Source: Poecilobothrus nobilitatus (Eukaryota; Arthropoda; Insecta; Diptera; Dolichopodidae). Taken from it: DNA of 64,000 nucleotides. The stretch covers positions 4,402,001 through 4,466,000 of the forward strand of contig OX352773.1 of the NCBI GenBank assembly GCA_947095535.1. Direction: 5' to 3'. Both the position numbers and the translations under genes were made by a program. Of the stretch, positions 50,568-64,000 are shown in pieces. The notes under the pieces are model-generated. The model had not been told where the DNA came from. It saw nothing but the letters and a program-made list of their open reading frames with translations, and did no database searches. Each line of letters starts with the position of its first letter. The stretch's first letter is position 1.

Positions 50568-50599
50568 TAATAATAATAACAATAATAATAATAATAATA
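50568..50599. repeat. (AAT)n microsatellite
   Basis: About ten AAT units with one AAC interruption. Confidence 0.9.
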
Positions 50600-50939
50600 G
50601 AAAGTCACCTGTTTATTTATTTATTCAAGCACGAAAATTTTTATTTTTACCTTTATATACATATATACATATATACTTATAATTTATTTTTTCATCATAA
50701 GATTTCATTCTCTTGCACAAAATAATAATTTTTTCCTCTTCATTTACGATATCACATCAATATAGTAACAAAATATATCTATATATACAAAATGTACCAT
50801 TTTTAAAATTATTTTTTTTATTTTGTTTTTTCCTTCATTAATTTCACCAAGAATGTCAATTATTATTGGGATCTGAAGATGAAATACAATTTAAAAGTTT
50901 TTGTTGCATCATTAATGATATTTTATTTCAACAGTCAAT

Positions 50940-50965
50940 CACACACACACACACACACACACACA
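50940..50965. repeat. (CA)13 microsatellite
   Basis: Uninterrupted CA dinucleotide repeat. It is one of few non-A/T microsatellites in the window and is likely length-variable. Confidence 0.95.
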
Positions 50966-53900
50966 AATTGCCTCAAATCATAATTGTAATATTGTATAGA
51001 TATGTATATATATGTATATATATATACATATATACTATAATGACAATATATTTTTTTGAAATTAAATTAAATTGATATTATTGTTAACACAATTTAGAAT
51101 TTGTTGATTACACGATTGATGCCATTTACTATTATTGAAATTATCTTCATTACCACACATTTATGTATAATGAATGTTAAATATTGAAAATGTTATGTTT
51201 TTTGATTGTACAATGTTGAATTTTATTTAACTATATAATATACATTACATATTTCAATTTTATAAATTCAACAATTTAACTGACTGACTTATGACAAATC
51301 GTTAAAGATGAATCGCAAAATTTGCAAGATACTTGAATGGAATTTATAAAATTCTTTAGATTCACATTTAGTTTTTTTTTTTTTTTTTCTTGTTTTACAT
51401 TTTCTTTATGTTGAATTATGTTTTTTTTTTTTTCTTTTCTGTTTTTTCAATCTTTCTTTCATTATCTGTAATTGATATTTACCACATACTCAATTTAAGT
51501 TTAATTGTTACTTTTATGTATTTTTCAATTACTATATGCCCATACCAATTATCATCATAAAGTTATATATGAAATGCGGTGTTATTTAAAAGTTATAATA
51601 AAAAAAAAAAAAAAAAAACAAATGAGGATGATAAGTAAGTAAACTTATTATTTATATTTCGTTTAGTAATCAATAAAACTCAGACACAACATTTTGTACA
51701 TTATATTTATATATTTTTTTTTTTATATATGGAATATTTTGAAAGAATTGATTTCAATAATATGTAATTAGTTAATTAATAATCCAATACAGTATTTCTT
51801 TTATAAAAAAAAAAAAAACTGTCATTTCGATTTCACATTTCGAAAAACATATATATGTAATTTTATGTCCAATATAATAGTAATTATGAAAGTTGGTGTA
51901 AAAAAAAAACGCAGAAAAAAAAACTTAAATATCCATTTTAATTTTATAAGTATTTTGAATTCTTTGGATGCTATATAAAAAAACATAAAATATAAATTAA
52001 TTTGAATATATGTAAACAAATTATTCATCGGCACTTAGAATACAAAATATTTTTGGTAAAATAATAAGTATAAATTTTTAAAGATATGTATTGTATATAA
52101 AAGCAAAATGAAAGTAAGATCTTTAAGTTTTCGTTATTAATTTAATTTTAAAAAGGTAAATTAAAAGTATTTCTCTTAGGTATAAATATATTTAATTTCT
52201 TTTATATTAATGTAAAGTGTATTTTTCATTTTTTAAGCTTTTCTTGTAAAATTATGGAAAATTAAATACATCATATAGTTTACTATATACTGTGTATTGT
52301 GATTTCCAGTATGAATGTGGGTGAATTATGCAATTTGAAAAATATTTTTAATGATTAATTTTTAATTATTAAGTAATGAGCAAAAATACAATAGTATATA
52401 AACGATGTATTCAAGACTATACTGATCTTACCTTTAAAAACTTACTAAAGTATAGATTCTTTCATATCTGGTAGACAAATTAGTTGTTGGAATGTCATAT
52501 AAAATAAAGATATTTGAATCTTTTAATTCCTTGCCATAGGAGTAATCTAAGACGTTTATCGTTTTTTGTTAATTGTTTGAGATTTGGGGATACCACATAG
52601 AGACACTACATGAAACATTCTTGAATAAGCCATTTAATATTTCAAATTTATAATTAATTTTTATAGTTAATTTTCTATAATCGCCTTTTTATATCTGTAA
52701 CTATCTATTTTTACAAACATAAAAGACTATTCAGATTAAGTGTAATAAAGTAAGAATTAAATAAATAAAATAAATAATGTTTTCTGACTCATAGAACAGT
52801 AACAGATCAGTTTGTTAAATTCACCAACCCCACTACAGTGGACTACGATGAAATACAATTTAAATAAATATTATATACTTAGCATATACTGCAATATTTA
52901 ATTTAGATTACAAAAGTACATTTAATATCAAAACTAAACACTTATTGTGTCAAACACTCAATGTATGTAGTTATAGTAAAAAAAGGTGTATTAGTAAAAA
53001 ATCATTTTTCCTATTTATTTAGAAAGAAATTTTTCAAATGAATTATTAATGAAATTTTGAATTAAGTTTATCAAAAAAAATTTTGAATGTTCTTTTTTTT
53101 TTAAATATCATTTTAATAAGATCATTGCATCCGGTCATATTTACGACAAATTTGCCCAAGTGTTCAAGTTACAGATGTTTAAAAATTGCAAATTTTTCCA
53201 CTTTTGACTCGTAATAACACTTAAATGGAGGCATCTTCTTAAAAATTTTCTCATGTAACTTATGATAATTCTAAAAGAACTTCTGAAAATATGATTAAAA
53301 GCGTTCTGCAGATACGTGGGCAACAAAATTTTACAATATTATAATTTTGCATAACGATAAATTTAAATACACAATTATATAAGTGATTTATAAAGCTTAA
53401 TTTATTGTCGTTTGACGTTTTTAGATTGAAAGAATATTAAGCAAAACTTGAGATATAAACTTTTAAAAATATAAGGCTTTTTCTTTTTAAGGAACTTTAA
53501 GGAACAGTAACTTCGTAATAGCTGCGACTACATAAAAAAGTTGTTTCAGAACATTAAGTTTTTTATGAAACTCATACATGGTTAAAATTTGATTACTTTA
53601 TCTAAAAGGATGTAAAAGTATAAAAAAAACTTTTTTAAAAATACAATGTATAATTCTTAAATTAAACTAATTTGCATATGTACAGGCGCAAATAAAATCC
53701 TTTTTCTAATAAAATTTATTTTCAGTAGGTAGCAGAATTATTTTATAACTTTGATTATCTGATGTTGTAAATAATAAAATAATATTATTCAAATCATATA
53801 TGTTGATATTGAATCAAATTTAAATAGAAACGAAGGCACTACTTAAAATATTTTTAAAAAATAAATTTAAAACTAAACTAAAGACAAATTTTGCAAAGTA

Positions 53901-56900
53901 TATACATTTTTTTTTAGCAAAAATATAATTTTTTTTAAATCCACCATTAATAATGACATAAGTCAATCAAAATATTCATAAAATTTAATACCTATATACC
54001 TTTAAGCTTCTAAAAAATACAAACTTTATTTATTTTAACAATGTAATAATTTTAAAATAAATAGGTATGTATTTTCAAATAAAATTCATATTAAATATTT
54101 TTCATCGAATATATTTCGAAATTTATTTCTATTAAATCTCCAATAATGGTACATTGTTCCAAAAATATCATAGACATATACCTAATATATAATTAAAAAT
54201 TATTTATTCCAATATTGCACGAAAATCAACTAATAAACCATAAAATACAAAAAAAAATTTCTTAGAAAAATAAACAAAAACCTTTCATTGTTGCGCACCT
54301 AGAAGCAGGTTTTAAATTCAAAATATTTTTATACAGTTTAATTTTTTATTTTTGCAATATTTTTGGTTTTTTTTTTTTTTCTATCCAATCACGTATCAAT
54401 AATTATCACTGAAATTCTAACAACAAAATTATTTACCAAATTTACATATAATAGACAAAATCCCTATAATTTCTATTGGACGTGATTTTAAACCACGTTC
54501 GACTTTAAAATAAACCAAAAGATAAACAAAGCAAAAAAAAAAAAATTTTGAAAATATTTTGACATGTAAAATTATTTTTAAGTACTACTGTTCTTTAATA
54601 TCACGTTAGCTATTCTTTTTTTTGTATTTTTGAGATTTTGTTTAACAAAAAACTTTCAAAAAAAAATATTTAACAAAAGTAAAATTTACAAATCGATATC
54701 TTATAAAAACTTTAAATATATTAATCTCAAATAAACCATCAATAAGAACAAGGCCTATTCATCGTAAAATTAATATAAAATATTAAATGAAAGAAAGAGA
54801 CGGAAAAAGAGACAAAATAATAGATTTTTTTAAAATATTTGAAACAGTCATGACATGTTCTAGCTCTTGGGCTTTTCGGCTTTTATGAGCTAAAAAACAA
54901 AACATTTTTTTCGGTTTTTTGAATAAAAACATATTTTATTTATTTTTCCTCATTTTATCCATCAAAAAAATAAAATTATAAAAAAGAAAAATAAAATTAT
55001 TAAAATTACGAAAAAAAAATACCCTCCCTCCCGACAAGACAACAAAATATTATGAATACGTATATACATACATACATATATGTTAAATCATGTAAAAATT
55101 CCTTAATAATAGTTTAAAAAGGTGTTAAGTGTTAATAAGGTTTACATCAAAACCCATAAGCAAACATTTTCACATTAAACATAGTACGATATTCAAACAA
55201 CGAAAAATATTACTCAAATCATTATCATCAATGGTGTTATTGTCATCGTTTCATTATATTCCTGTATGTCGGTATGATTGAATAAATTATATTTTGGCGA
55301 TAGTAAAACGATAGTGAGTGGCGTTCAATAAATTATATTTTTTGTTTTCTTTCTAAATTTTTGAATTTCATTTAATTTTTTTCTATGCATATATCTTAAG
55401 GCTTCACTCATGTACATTTAATATTAACTTTGTTTATCAAAAAAAAAAAAAATATAACTAAGATTATGAAAGCAAAATAATTATCTAAACTTTTTCAAAT
55501 TTAACCCAACAAACCATACCTAATATACAATTAACATCGCTAAAATGAAGTGATAACAACAGCAGCTACTGTAGCGATAATAAGTAATAATAACCAAAAC
55601 CAACCAACTTGATAATAATAAGAGAAACGTTATTTAAATGATAATAAAATACATTTAACATGTAACAATTGTAATATTTTCATTCACCAGAAAAAAAATA
55701 AACTAAAATTAAAATATTTCACCATTCAATTTTTTTTTCACATTTTTAGTCAAAATATCAAAATACAAAAGTCAACAAAAAATTTGATTAGTTTTTTTAT
55801 TTTTGTCTCTTTTTTTCTTATAAAAATATAGTATATATGGAATCATGCTGCTGTCATTACTAGGTTACATTTGATTGAAGGAGAATAAATTTCAATTACT
55901 TACTGTAAAAAAAAAAATAATAATATTAACAGTAAACTACCAAATATAAAAATAATAAATGATAAAAAAAAAGTAAGAGTAAAGTGTAACCTCGTGCCAT
56001 ACATAGTTTTGTTTTGTGAATTTTAATTTTAAATTATTTTTTTTTATTTTTGTAATGTTAGACGTTTTTTTTTTTTTTTTCAAAGGAATTTCATTTTAAT
56101 TTATAAGTGAATGAATGATTTTGTCAATTGCATTGTTCGAATAATTAATTTAATTTTTTATTTTTTTATTTATTTTGTTTTTTACGTTTTTGATTTTATT
56201 TTGACAGGAGGTTGATGAATATTAGACGAAATAATATTTTTTGTTTAAATTTAATGCTTTTTCATATCAATTTAAGGTTTTGTTTCAGTCAATGCAATCA
56301 TCATATATAATATGTGTTGACTGTATTGACTGACACTTTTTGACATTTAGTGGGTGGAAATGTATTACATTACATTTGACTATTAATAATTTTTTTTTTT
56401 TTTTTAATTAATTTAAATTAATTTAATTTTAAAATATACGAGCAAAAGATTATTTTGATATTTTTTGTATTGTGTTTAGGATAAATTAATTTAGGTCAGA
56501 CAGTCTTTATTGTCTTGTTTTAATTATTAGGAAATGTGGGTTATTAGATTTTGTTTTTATTATTTATTGATTGAAAAAAAAAACAAAATTATTTTATTTG
56601 ATTGTAGTAAATGATAATTTGTTATTACTTTATAATTAATTAAATTGAATAATAGCAAATTTGATATAAATGATATAAATAAATTATGAAAAATCTACCT
56701 TAATGAGTATAATAAATATATAGTAATTTGTAAACTACTATGTAAAGACTATATAACTTGCAAAAATACATAGTATACAACAATAACAACAACAATTAAA
56801 GTTTAAAGTGGTATATATATACATATATATAAAATTTTAGTAGAAAATTTTAGTTGAAAAAACATTACTAGATGACTTTTTCCAATCTTGGATAAATAAT

Positions 56901-59900
56901 ATTTTTATTTGCTTAACTAAATAATTTAAACTACTAGGCATGTCTTATAAAGGTACACTTTTTATCTTAAGTATATTCATCTTAAAAAAATAATCTATAT
57001 TATTTAAAGTAATTTTATGACTATGACTGTATGTTAGTTATATTATATGCTCGATCTATATGTAGTATAGCTTATAATTTTCTAAACTTATCTATAATCT
57101 CTAATTTTTGAAGATTTATTTAAAATTGCCATGTTTTACGTAAAAAAAATGTTTGAGAAATCAATTGTTACAAATAAAATGATTTTGAATTAATATTTGA
57201 CGAAGTTAAGGTAAATTTCATCATTAAATTTTTATTCTTAATAAAAAATTGAAGATTTATTTTAGTTATTTGATTCACTCATATTCTAATATTTAGGTAT
57301 ATTCAAATGATAACCTACAAAAATTGAATTATTATTAAAATAATTTCATAAAAAAAAAAAAAAAAAACCAAAAAATATAAATTGATATCTAAAGGTCTTA
57401 TTTACCTTTCATTAAAAATTTCTTAAAATCTCATTTATTCGAAAATAAATTAATAAGAAAATAATTTCAATCAAAATTCACCATTAATAATCTATTTTCA
57501 AATAAAATATATTAGATTTAGAACGATCTTGGTTATTTATTTTCCATCTTTTTTTTTTTTTTTGTTTGTAAAATATGAGGGAAATTTCAATGCCATTATG
57601 GTATAGTAAAATGTTTTGTCTGCAAAATAGCGTTTCTTTATTTAAGTCATCTTTAATTTTAATTTGATGTTTTTTTTTTAACATGAAATCTATTATCTAT
57701 GTACATGTTTTTTTTGTTTTTTTTTTTTTTTTTTTTTAATTATGTTTATTAAATAACATAACCTTCAGCCAGTCAATTTTTATTCTTATTTTAATTAATT
57801 TGAAAAATGCAATTCTTTTATTATAGATAATTAAAGCATATAATATACTTTTTAAAAAGAATTAACTTTAATCACTAATTCAGGTATACTATAATCTAAA
57901 AGTGTTATGTTTTTGAAATTAGATTTATAATATGTATTGATAATAATTAAAATTTTTTTTTTTTATGAAAATCTTCTGATATTCTACATTTATAATGTAT
58001 AAATAGATTATCTACTATATGTATTATATAAAGAGTGTGTTATATAAAGAGTACGTTATGAATTGATCCTAAGATTCACGAATTCTAATCGACTATACTA
58101 ATATGTAAATGTAAAGTCAAAACTATTTTAGATCTTAGTTGAATTTTCTATAATTACCTGAAACTTATATATAGTATATAGTTTTTACTATATGTTTATT
58201 TTATAGAATCCTGTTTAACTCTCACAAACTAAAATCATATATTAAAAAATAAATTTTAAATAACTTAATAACTTTAAATACGTATATAGGATCTACTTAT
58301 TTTTCTTTGTTTAATTTTATATTCAATTTATAATTTGATAATTTTATTTATAGTATAATACAATATATATATTCCAAAATCTATTGGTCTAATAATGAAT
58401 AATATACTATTGATCAATCATTCAATATAAACTTCTTAAAAACAATTTAAAATATACATAACACTCTATAATCTATTTAATTAATCATTTTATCTAAACT
58501 ATTTCTACATTTTATTGTTTTCTTGTTTTTCTTTGTGATTTTATATCCCCTTTTCAATAACAATTATTTAATTTATTATATTTCATCCGAATCAATGAAA
58601 CATCCGTCAATTTGCTTTCAATATTAAATTCATTCTATATTTATTATACATAAGTATATAAATATATATATACTATTATGGAATAAAAAAGAAAAAAAAT
58701 TTTCCACGGTAAAAAAAAATAAATAAATGTGAAATAAATCGCGCGATTCATTGAAATCAATCTTTAAACTGAAAACTTAAAAAAAAAAAAATCTTAAAAA
58801 ACAAGAAATCATCAAGAGATTAAATTTTTTTGTTTTTTTTTTTTTTTAAGCAAGGAATCTAGTTTACTTTAGTTGTATATGTACATACATAAATTGTATA
58901 TGCAATTTATGGCACATCATATTCATTGAAGGTCATAATGAAAATCTAATAATATCTAACAAATCCCGCAACAGCAGACACTATTTATAGTTATACTCAT
59001 TTACAAGATATGATAAATGAATTTAATATTAAAAGTTTTTTTTTTTTTTTAAAGATTTGCAAATGTATAACTAATGTGTTTGACGGATTGATAAATATTG
59101 TAGAAATACATATACATATATAATATGTTTTTATATATAATTGCATTGTACTATCATTATTAACCAAAGGTGATATCAATTTTTTAACTATCTATATATT
59201 CTATATATATACCATTACAAACCATTTAAAATTGGTGCTGCTTCAATTTCCGTGTTTAATTCATTTTTTTTTTCAATTTTTCAGATTGAATCGATTTCAG
59301 TACTTACGATTTACAAATATATATATATAGGTACTAGGAATAAATTATTTTTAGATTCTGAAAATATATTAATAAATTAGATACATTGTAACGAGAGTCT
59401 ATGCACTGATGAATGATCATCATTTTAAATAAATAAATAATTCAATAAATATCAAGTCGTCTATATTTATCTTTTGTATTTAATCTTTTTCGATTTATTA
59501 TAGTAGCTAATGTTTGAAAGCAATGTCATTTCTTTCTTTTTCTCTAGAAAAATAAACCGTCGCTAACATGTTTTTATAAATCTTAACATGATCAATTATG
59601 ATCCAACTACTAGTCGTACTTTTTGTTTTTTTTTTTCTTTGTGTACAACTTTTAAATTGTATAAATATAGTGACACAATTTAGTTATGAGTTAATTTACG
59701 CTATTGAATATTAAACAGAGTATTCCAAGAGTATCTATCTAAATTTATTAAAATGATAAAGTTAAATAATTGGATAATATGATTTCTAATAATGGGGTTT
59801 AAAAATTATACAACATATGATTACATTAAATATGAAGTGAATTTTTGTATTGGTCTGAGCAAAATGAAAGATTTTCAAGATATATACTCTGATCGGTTGT

Positions 59901-59954
59901 TAACTAAAGAGTGTAACTATTAAATTTTTATCAACAAATGCTTACTTTGTCTAA

Positions 59955-59986
59955 CGCTCATGACTTCATATATTTGTTCATGAGCG
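59955..59986. repeat. Perfect 9-bp inverted repeat
   Basis: CGCTCATGA (59955-59963) and TCATGAGCG (59978-59986) with a 14-nt A/T-rich loop. The stem is G+C-rich for this window. It may be the end pair of an old element, since nothing else is attached to it. Confidence 0.7.
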
Positions 59987-60199
59987 CTGAAATATGAGTA
60001 TCGAGTAACTCCACCAAATCGCCTAAAAGTAATGAAATTTCTGAATTTCTGAATTTTGAAGTTTTAGAATGATCAAAACTTTAGTCAGAAAACATTTTTT
60101 AATTCATTTAAGAGTTTTAATTATTATGATGTCATCTGAACCACACAGGCACCGACATATCTTGTATTATATAGTTATATATAGAAAACCTTATATATT

Positions 60200-60325
60200 T
60201 AATCATTCGTTATGCCTATGCCTGCCAATTTGAAATCTATTTTCATTTCCTAACTTAACTTCCTCTGACCAGGCAGTACATTAGTACTAAAGGTCTTTCA
60301 ATGATTCCCACCTATCCTCGCAAAA
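60200..60325 (+). mobile_element. LINE 3'-end relic
   Basis: 'cagtacattagtactaaaggtc' and then 'ttcccacctatcctcgc' followed by an A-rich run. This parallels the order at 25615-25785 (cagtacattgtac, then ttcctacctaccatcgcg and A-rich). The shared order and poly(A) end suggest the 3' untranslated end of the same LINE family, here without coding sequence. The similarity is partial, so the call is tentative. Confidence 0.4.
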
Positions 60326-63300
60326 AAAAACAAAACTGGTCAATGGTTAACTATAATATAATATAAAACGATTAAATATTTTACAATGCTTTTATGTTTG
60401 ATTTCCTTTCTTCAGTTAAGATTTGACAGATGACATTGTCATTAAAACTGATTATAAATGGACTAGAGATAAATACAAATATACAAAATGGAAAAAAGAA
60501 AAGAAAAATGCGGAAAAATTTCATTGTTAAAATTAATCTGTTTTGTATAGTTGAAATCAAAATTAAAGTTAACAAGAAAAAGGAGAACTTTGAACAATGA
60601 ATTATATATTTTATAAATCATTAATCAAAAATTAATATAATTAAGTTTTTTTCTTACAAAACAAAAAAAAAATTAATATAATTTAGATTACTGCTTATTT
60701 TTTATTACTTTTATCTTCCTTTTGAACATTAATTGAACCTATCAGGCAACAATAAAGATGTTTAAAAAAAAGATCAATATTTAATAGGAAAAATGTTGAA
60801 TATTTTCCGGGAATAAAATTTTATTTTATGAAGTTTTCCTTCTGTATTTCTTTGTCAACATTCTTTGTCTAAAATAAAATTGTTTCTTTGTTTCAATTAA
60901 TGAGATCTATAAATGTCTTTTTAAAGTACATATCTTATTAGTTATTACTTATTTATATCACAAAAATTATTCAATTATGAAAATCTAAGCTGAAAATAAT
61001 GAAACAATTAAATTTTATTAAATATAATATACATACTTAAAAAAAATATATTATCCATTGTTAAGTAAAGTAACAATTGAACCAAAATTGGATAGGAGTT
61101 ACCATAATATTAAAAATAAAATACTTAAATAACGATAATAAAAAGTACATATATGTATATAAAGAATAATTGAATAAATATAATAATATATAAAATTAAT
61201 GTAAATTGTATAATTTTCATTATTTTGATTTTATTAAATATTGCTTTATTTTATTTTTCCTCTTCTTGTATCTATGTACAAAAAAGAACTAAATTTTATT
61301 CAATTTATTTTTAAATCAATACTATAATTATGTATTATTCGAGTGCTTCATTCTAAAGTCATTTGAGTGTTTCATCCAAATAATATCACTCTAACTCAAT
61401 CTCATACCTCAAAAATTATAAAAAGTAATAGGTACTATATATTTTAGATTTGTAAAAAAAAACTGTAACAAAAAAACAACATTAAAATGACTAATATAAA
61501 TATTGTAGTTACTATTAGACAGTCTTTTTTTTTTAAATCAGAGCAGAGCACGATCTATCAAAATAAATAAATTTGATTCTTAGCTTAAAAGAACTTGTAA
61601 TTCGTGTTTTTTTTATTCACGCAATGTTCAGAACAAATATGAGTACGATTAAGCATAATAAATTGACAAGTACATTTTGACATTTGTTTAAAAAAGAAAC
61701 GTCTAAATAATTTTTTTCTTTATTATTTTATTCAACAATTTTTATTTAAGCAAAATTTTAATTTTAATATTTCAATTAACATACATTTAGTAACAAAACA
61801 TCACAGTTTATTCAAATCGTTTTTTTTTTTTTTTATTATCAGAACTGGATGATGTGGCCGCACTTTTGGTATGCTTTGCTCAGAGAGTGCTCATTTTAAT
61901 AAGAACGTGCTCAAATCTATGTTAATATGCTTAAAAAAAAAAAAAACAAATTATTAACTTAATAACTAGAAAAAAAAATTAAAATGTTAACTTACTGAAA
62001 ATTTATATTTTATTACTGGAAATAAAAGTAAATAATATAAACCTTATATGAGCATCTATAAATTTAATCGTTGAAAACAAATTTGTATTTCTTTACTTTA
62101 TTAATAATACTTACCTAAAAAATAGACATAACATTTTTAACGAATTTTTATATAATATGTAATTGCGTTTAATTTTTTTAATTTTCCTGAATAATCAATC
62201 ACAGAGAGTTTGACATTTAAAAAACCTTTTTATACCCAAAAATTAAAATGTCATGAAAAAGAAAACTAAAAATTAAAAACCAAGTTTTAAATTTTAAATT
62301 TTCTCACACCTGACGGAAAATATTTTGTTAGAAATGATTCGATTTAATTAAACTGATAGAAATTTATTGAAGATTTTATTTGTACTCATTCAATAATGAA
62401 GAATGAATCACCATGCCGGAAAAAATTATTATTATACAGTTATTAAGAATTTAATGTCTTTACACAGTGGGAAAATAAATAATTGGGAAAATTTAATTGT
62501 TTTGATAATTAATTAACATAAATCATAATATTTAAATAGACATAATATCATAATAATAAGTATTTTATTGTTATTTTATTACAATTTCCTTTCTTAAAAC
62601 CATTTTCAATCTTTTATTAAAATTCTTTTAATATTATTTAGTGTTGTGCCGTGTGCTAACCCGCATCATAACATTAACTAAAGAAACTTCTTTTTGAATC
62701 GTTTACAAGCTCTCTTAAATCTTTAAAGAAAAGAATGAATCAAAGGAAAAATTAAAAATTTTCGGAACTCTTTTTTAAACTTTTATAAATTTTATACATT
62801 TATTTTTCTTTTGTTCACAAACCCGTTTGACAATCTCTACAATTGCTATGACATTGACATTGAAATAAACACTTTTTTTTTTATTTTACTGTAAAACAAT
62901 TGCGTGCCATAATAAACCAATCATTAAAAAAAAATATGTAAATGATCTATAAAAATCACTGATTAAACCGGGCTTAACATTGTAAAAACTGTAATAATTT
63001 CTTTAACCTTCATTAATTAACAGTTCAGTTACAGTAAACAAAAAAAGTTAAAGATAAACAAAAGTAAAGTAAAACTGAACAAAAAAAAAATAAAATAAAA
63101 TAGTTACGTATTAATAAACCGTTATAATAAATTATTTATGTTTATTTCAGTTTTTACTACATTATTACTATACAAGAGCTTTATCATTAAGTAGTGGTAA
63201 TAGAAAATTAATGAAGTGTATACAAAAAACAATTATAATATATGTAACTGGTCCATTTATAGTAATTATAACAGTTTTCAGTTAAAAAAAAAAATATTAA

Positions 63301-63651
63301 ACCAAATATTATTGTAATGCTACTGAAGTAAATTAAAAATAAAACTAACAAAATTTTTAATTTTTTTTAAAATTATCATTACGAAAATATCTATGCATAA
63401 ATAAATTTATAAAAATTGTATCGTAACACTAATTGACTACTATAGTTTTCACAATACAAACAAAATTTTATGTGAACAAACTATACAAAAAATCATTTTC
63501 GTAAACAGAAATAACTTATTATTGACTTTTTAACAAAAAATCAAACACTATTTAACAAAACAAATCTTTTACGGAATGGTTGCATTCGAAGATTGCGGAA
63601 AGGAAAATATTATTTGAAGTAATTTATCATCACTATACTGTCACAAACTTT
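60326..63651. other. A+T-rich non-coding DNA
   Basis: Homopolymers throughout. Less A+T-rich scraps near 61845-61910 and 62640-62670 are unexplained. The minus-strand open frame at 60381-60575 is F/I-rich and not convincing. Confidence 0.5.
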
Positions 63652-64000
63652 TTAATAATTCTTAGGTTTTATATACGCAGCATTATCATATAGAATCTCT
63701 TTATTTATCTCTTCTATGTTGTTAGACGGATCATGAGAATTTCTGAATTAAAGTTGACATTATTTTCAATATCTAATTCAGATCCTTGTAGCTTTTTCCT
63801 ACTTCTTTAAATCTATATTTTTTAGACTTTACCAACGTTCTTTTTCTTTACTTTTAGGCTTTACCAACGTTCCAAACAATCCACTTAAAAATTTATCCCC
63901 TCTCCTTTCTTCAATCATAAGTTTTTTTGTTACATATTCGACACGTACATTATCTTCCAGCCTATAAACCCCATAATTGTTACTACAAAATTGGCAGAAC
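63652..64000 (-). pseudogene. Frameshifted coding remnant running off the window
   Basis: Minus strand, entering at the right edge. A 57-codon frame from 63999 contains CQFC, then EERRGDKFLSGLFGTL, and ends at a TAA (plus 63829-63831). Two further pieces lie downstream in shifted frames: VKSKKYRFKEVGKSYKDLN, and one ending EILYDNAAYIKPKNY before a TAA (plus 63652-63654). Charged, varied residue content in three consecutive frames, quite unlike the chance frames elsewhere, indicates a decayed protein gene. Part of the damage is a 32-bp tandem duplication. The family is not recognised. It could be a processed gene copy, a transposon gene or another insertion. Confidence 0.5.
63821..63873. repeat. 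32-bp tandem duplication in coding remnant
   Basis: TTTACCAACGTTC occurs twice (ACCAACGTTC at 63831 and 63863), with 'ttttag' before both. The period of 32 is not a multiple of three, so the duplication itself shifts the minus-strand frame. Confidence 0.8.

Larger units (their letters stand above)
49741..60199. other. Long A+T-rich non-coding stretch with microsatellites
   Basis: (AAT)n at 50568-50599, (CA)13 at 50940-50965, many A/T runs, and a 9-bp perfect hairpin at 59955-59986. A 61-codon minus-strand open frame (53141-53326) is less biased in composition but has no recognisable motif. No exon or transposon boundary is supported. Confidence 0.5.

Noticed and set aside
50480..51075. Plus-strand open frames of 69-81 codons
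   Set aside because: Produced by A runs, AAT, CA and AT microsatellites. Low-complexity peptides.
1..64000. Defence, toxin or biosynthetic gene system
   Set aside because: No operon-like gene cluster, no recognisable effector or enzyme domains. The window is transposon-littered intron or intergenic DNA.

Overview
The window is A+T-rich (roughly four-fifths A+T by eye). It is full of A and T homopolymers and simple repeats, has almost no long open reading frames, and carries decayed retrotransposons and short transposon derivatives. This is the pattern of intronic or intergenic DNA in a large-intron insect genome. A fly (Diptera) is the best guess. The reason is a repeat family with a TATACCCT/AGGGTATA end, a 'tatatattct..atca' block and a GTCY-like (gtccgtccgt) tract, which matches what I recall of the DINE-1/mini-me (Helentron-associated) elements of flies. 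No gene here fixes the species.

Protein-coding content is minimal. The one convincing host exon is 34345-34944 (+): an ATG in good context, an in-frame stop two codons upstream, 200 open codons and a GTAAGT donor at its end. It encodes a Ser/Asn/Thr-rich disordered N-terminus I do not recognise. The rest of that gene must lie far downstream, so most of the right half may be its first long intron. A weaker candidate exon, with one membrane segment and a GTGAGT donor, lies at 1478-1724. A frameshifted, unrecognised coding remnant runs off the right edge on the minus strand (63652-64000).

Mobile-element layout, left to right: LINE reverse-transcriptase C-terminal remnant (785-1275 +); jockey-like LINE remnant (3466-3790 -); TA-flanked MITE (5961-6599); foldback-like inverted repeat made of short subrepeats (9121-9697); jockey-like LINE remnant (11255-11530 -); Helentron-like element with seven 142-bp tandem units (14717-16051); long-armed MITE flanked by TA (19357-19974); tRNA-derived SINE with 11-bp target duplication (21826-22083 -); second SINE family (23700-23892 -); LINE fragment with YADD motif (25187-25785 +); second Helentron-like element with five units (27259-28302); two more SINE copies and a fragment (36752-37796 -); diverged Helentron-like copy (39588-39880); TTA-flanked MITE (41458-41899); hAT transposase C-terminal pseudogene (49195-49740 +); LINE 3'-end relic (60200-60325). 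The remaining stretches are unannotatable A+T-rich DNA with microsatellites and homopolymers.

There is no operon-like organisation and no defence system. The interesting biology is in the non-autonomous elements: satellite-like amplification inside a Helentron derivative, two SINE families with different tRNA-like heads but a similar 3' tail, and a foldback element whose arms are built from roughly 20-bp subrepeats.
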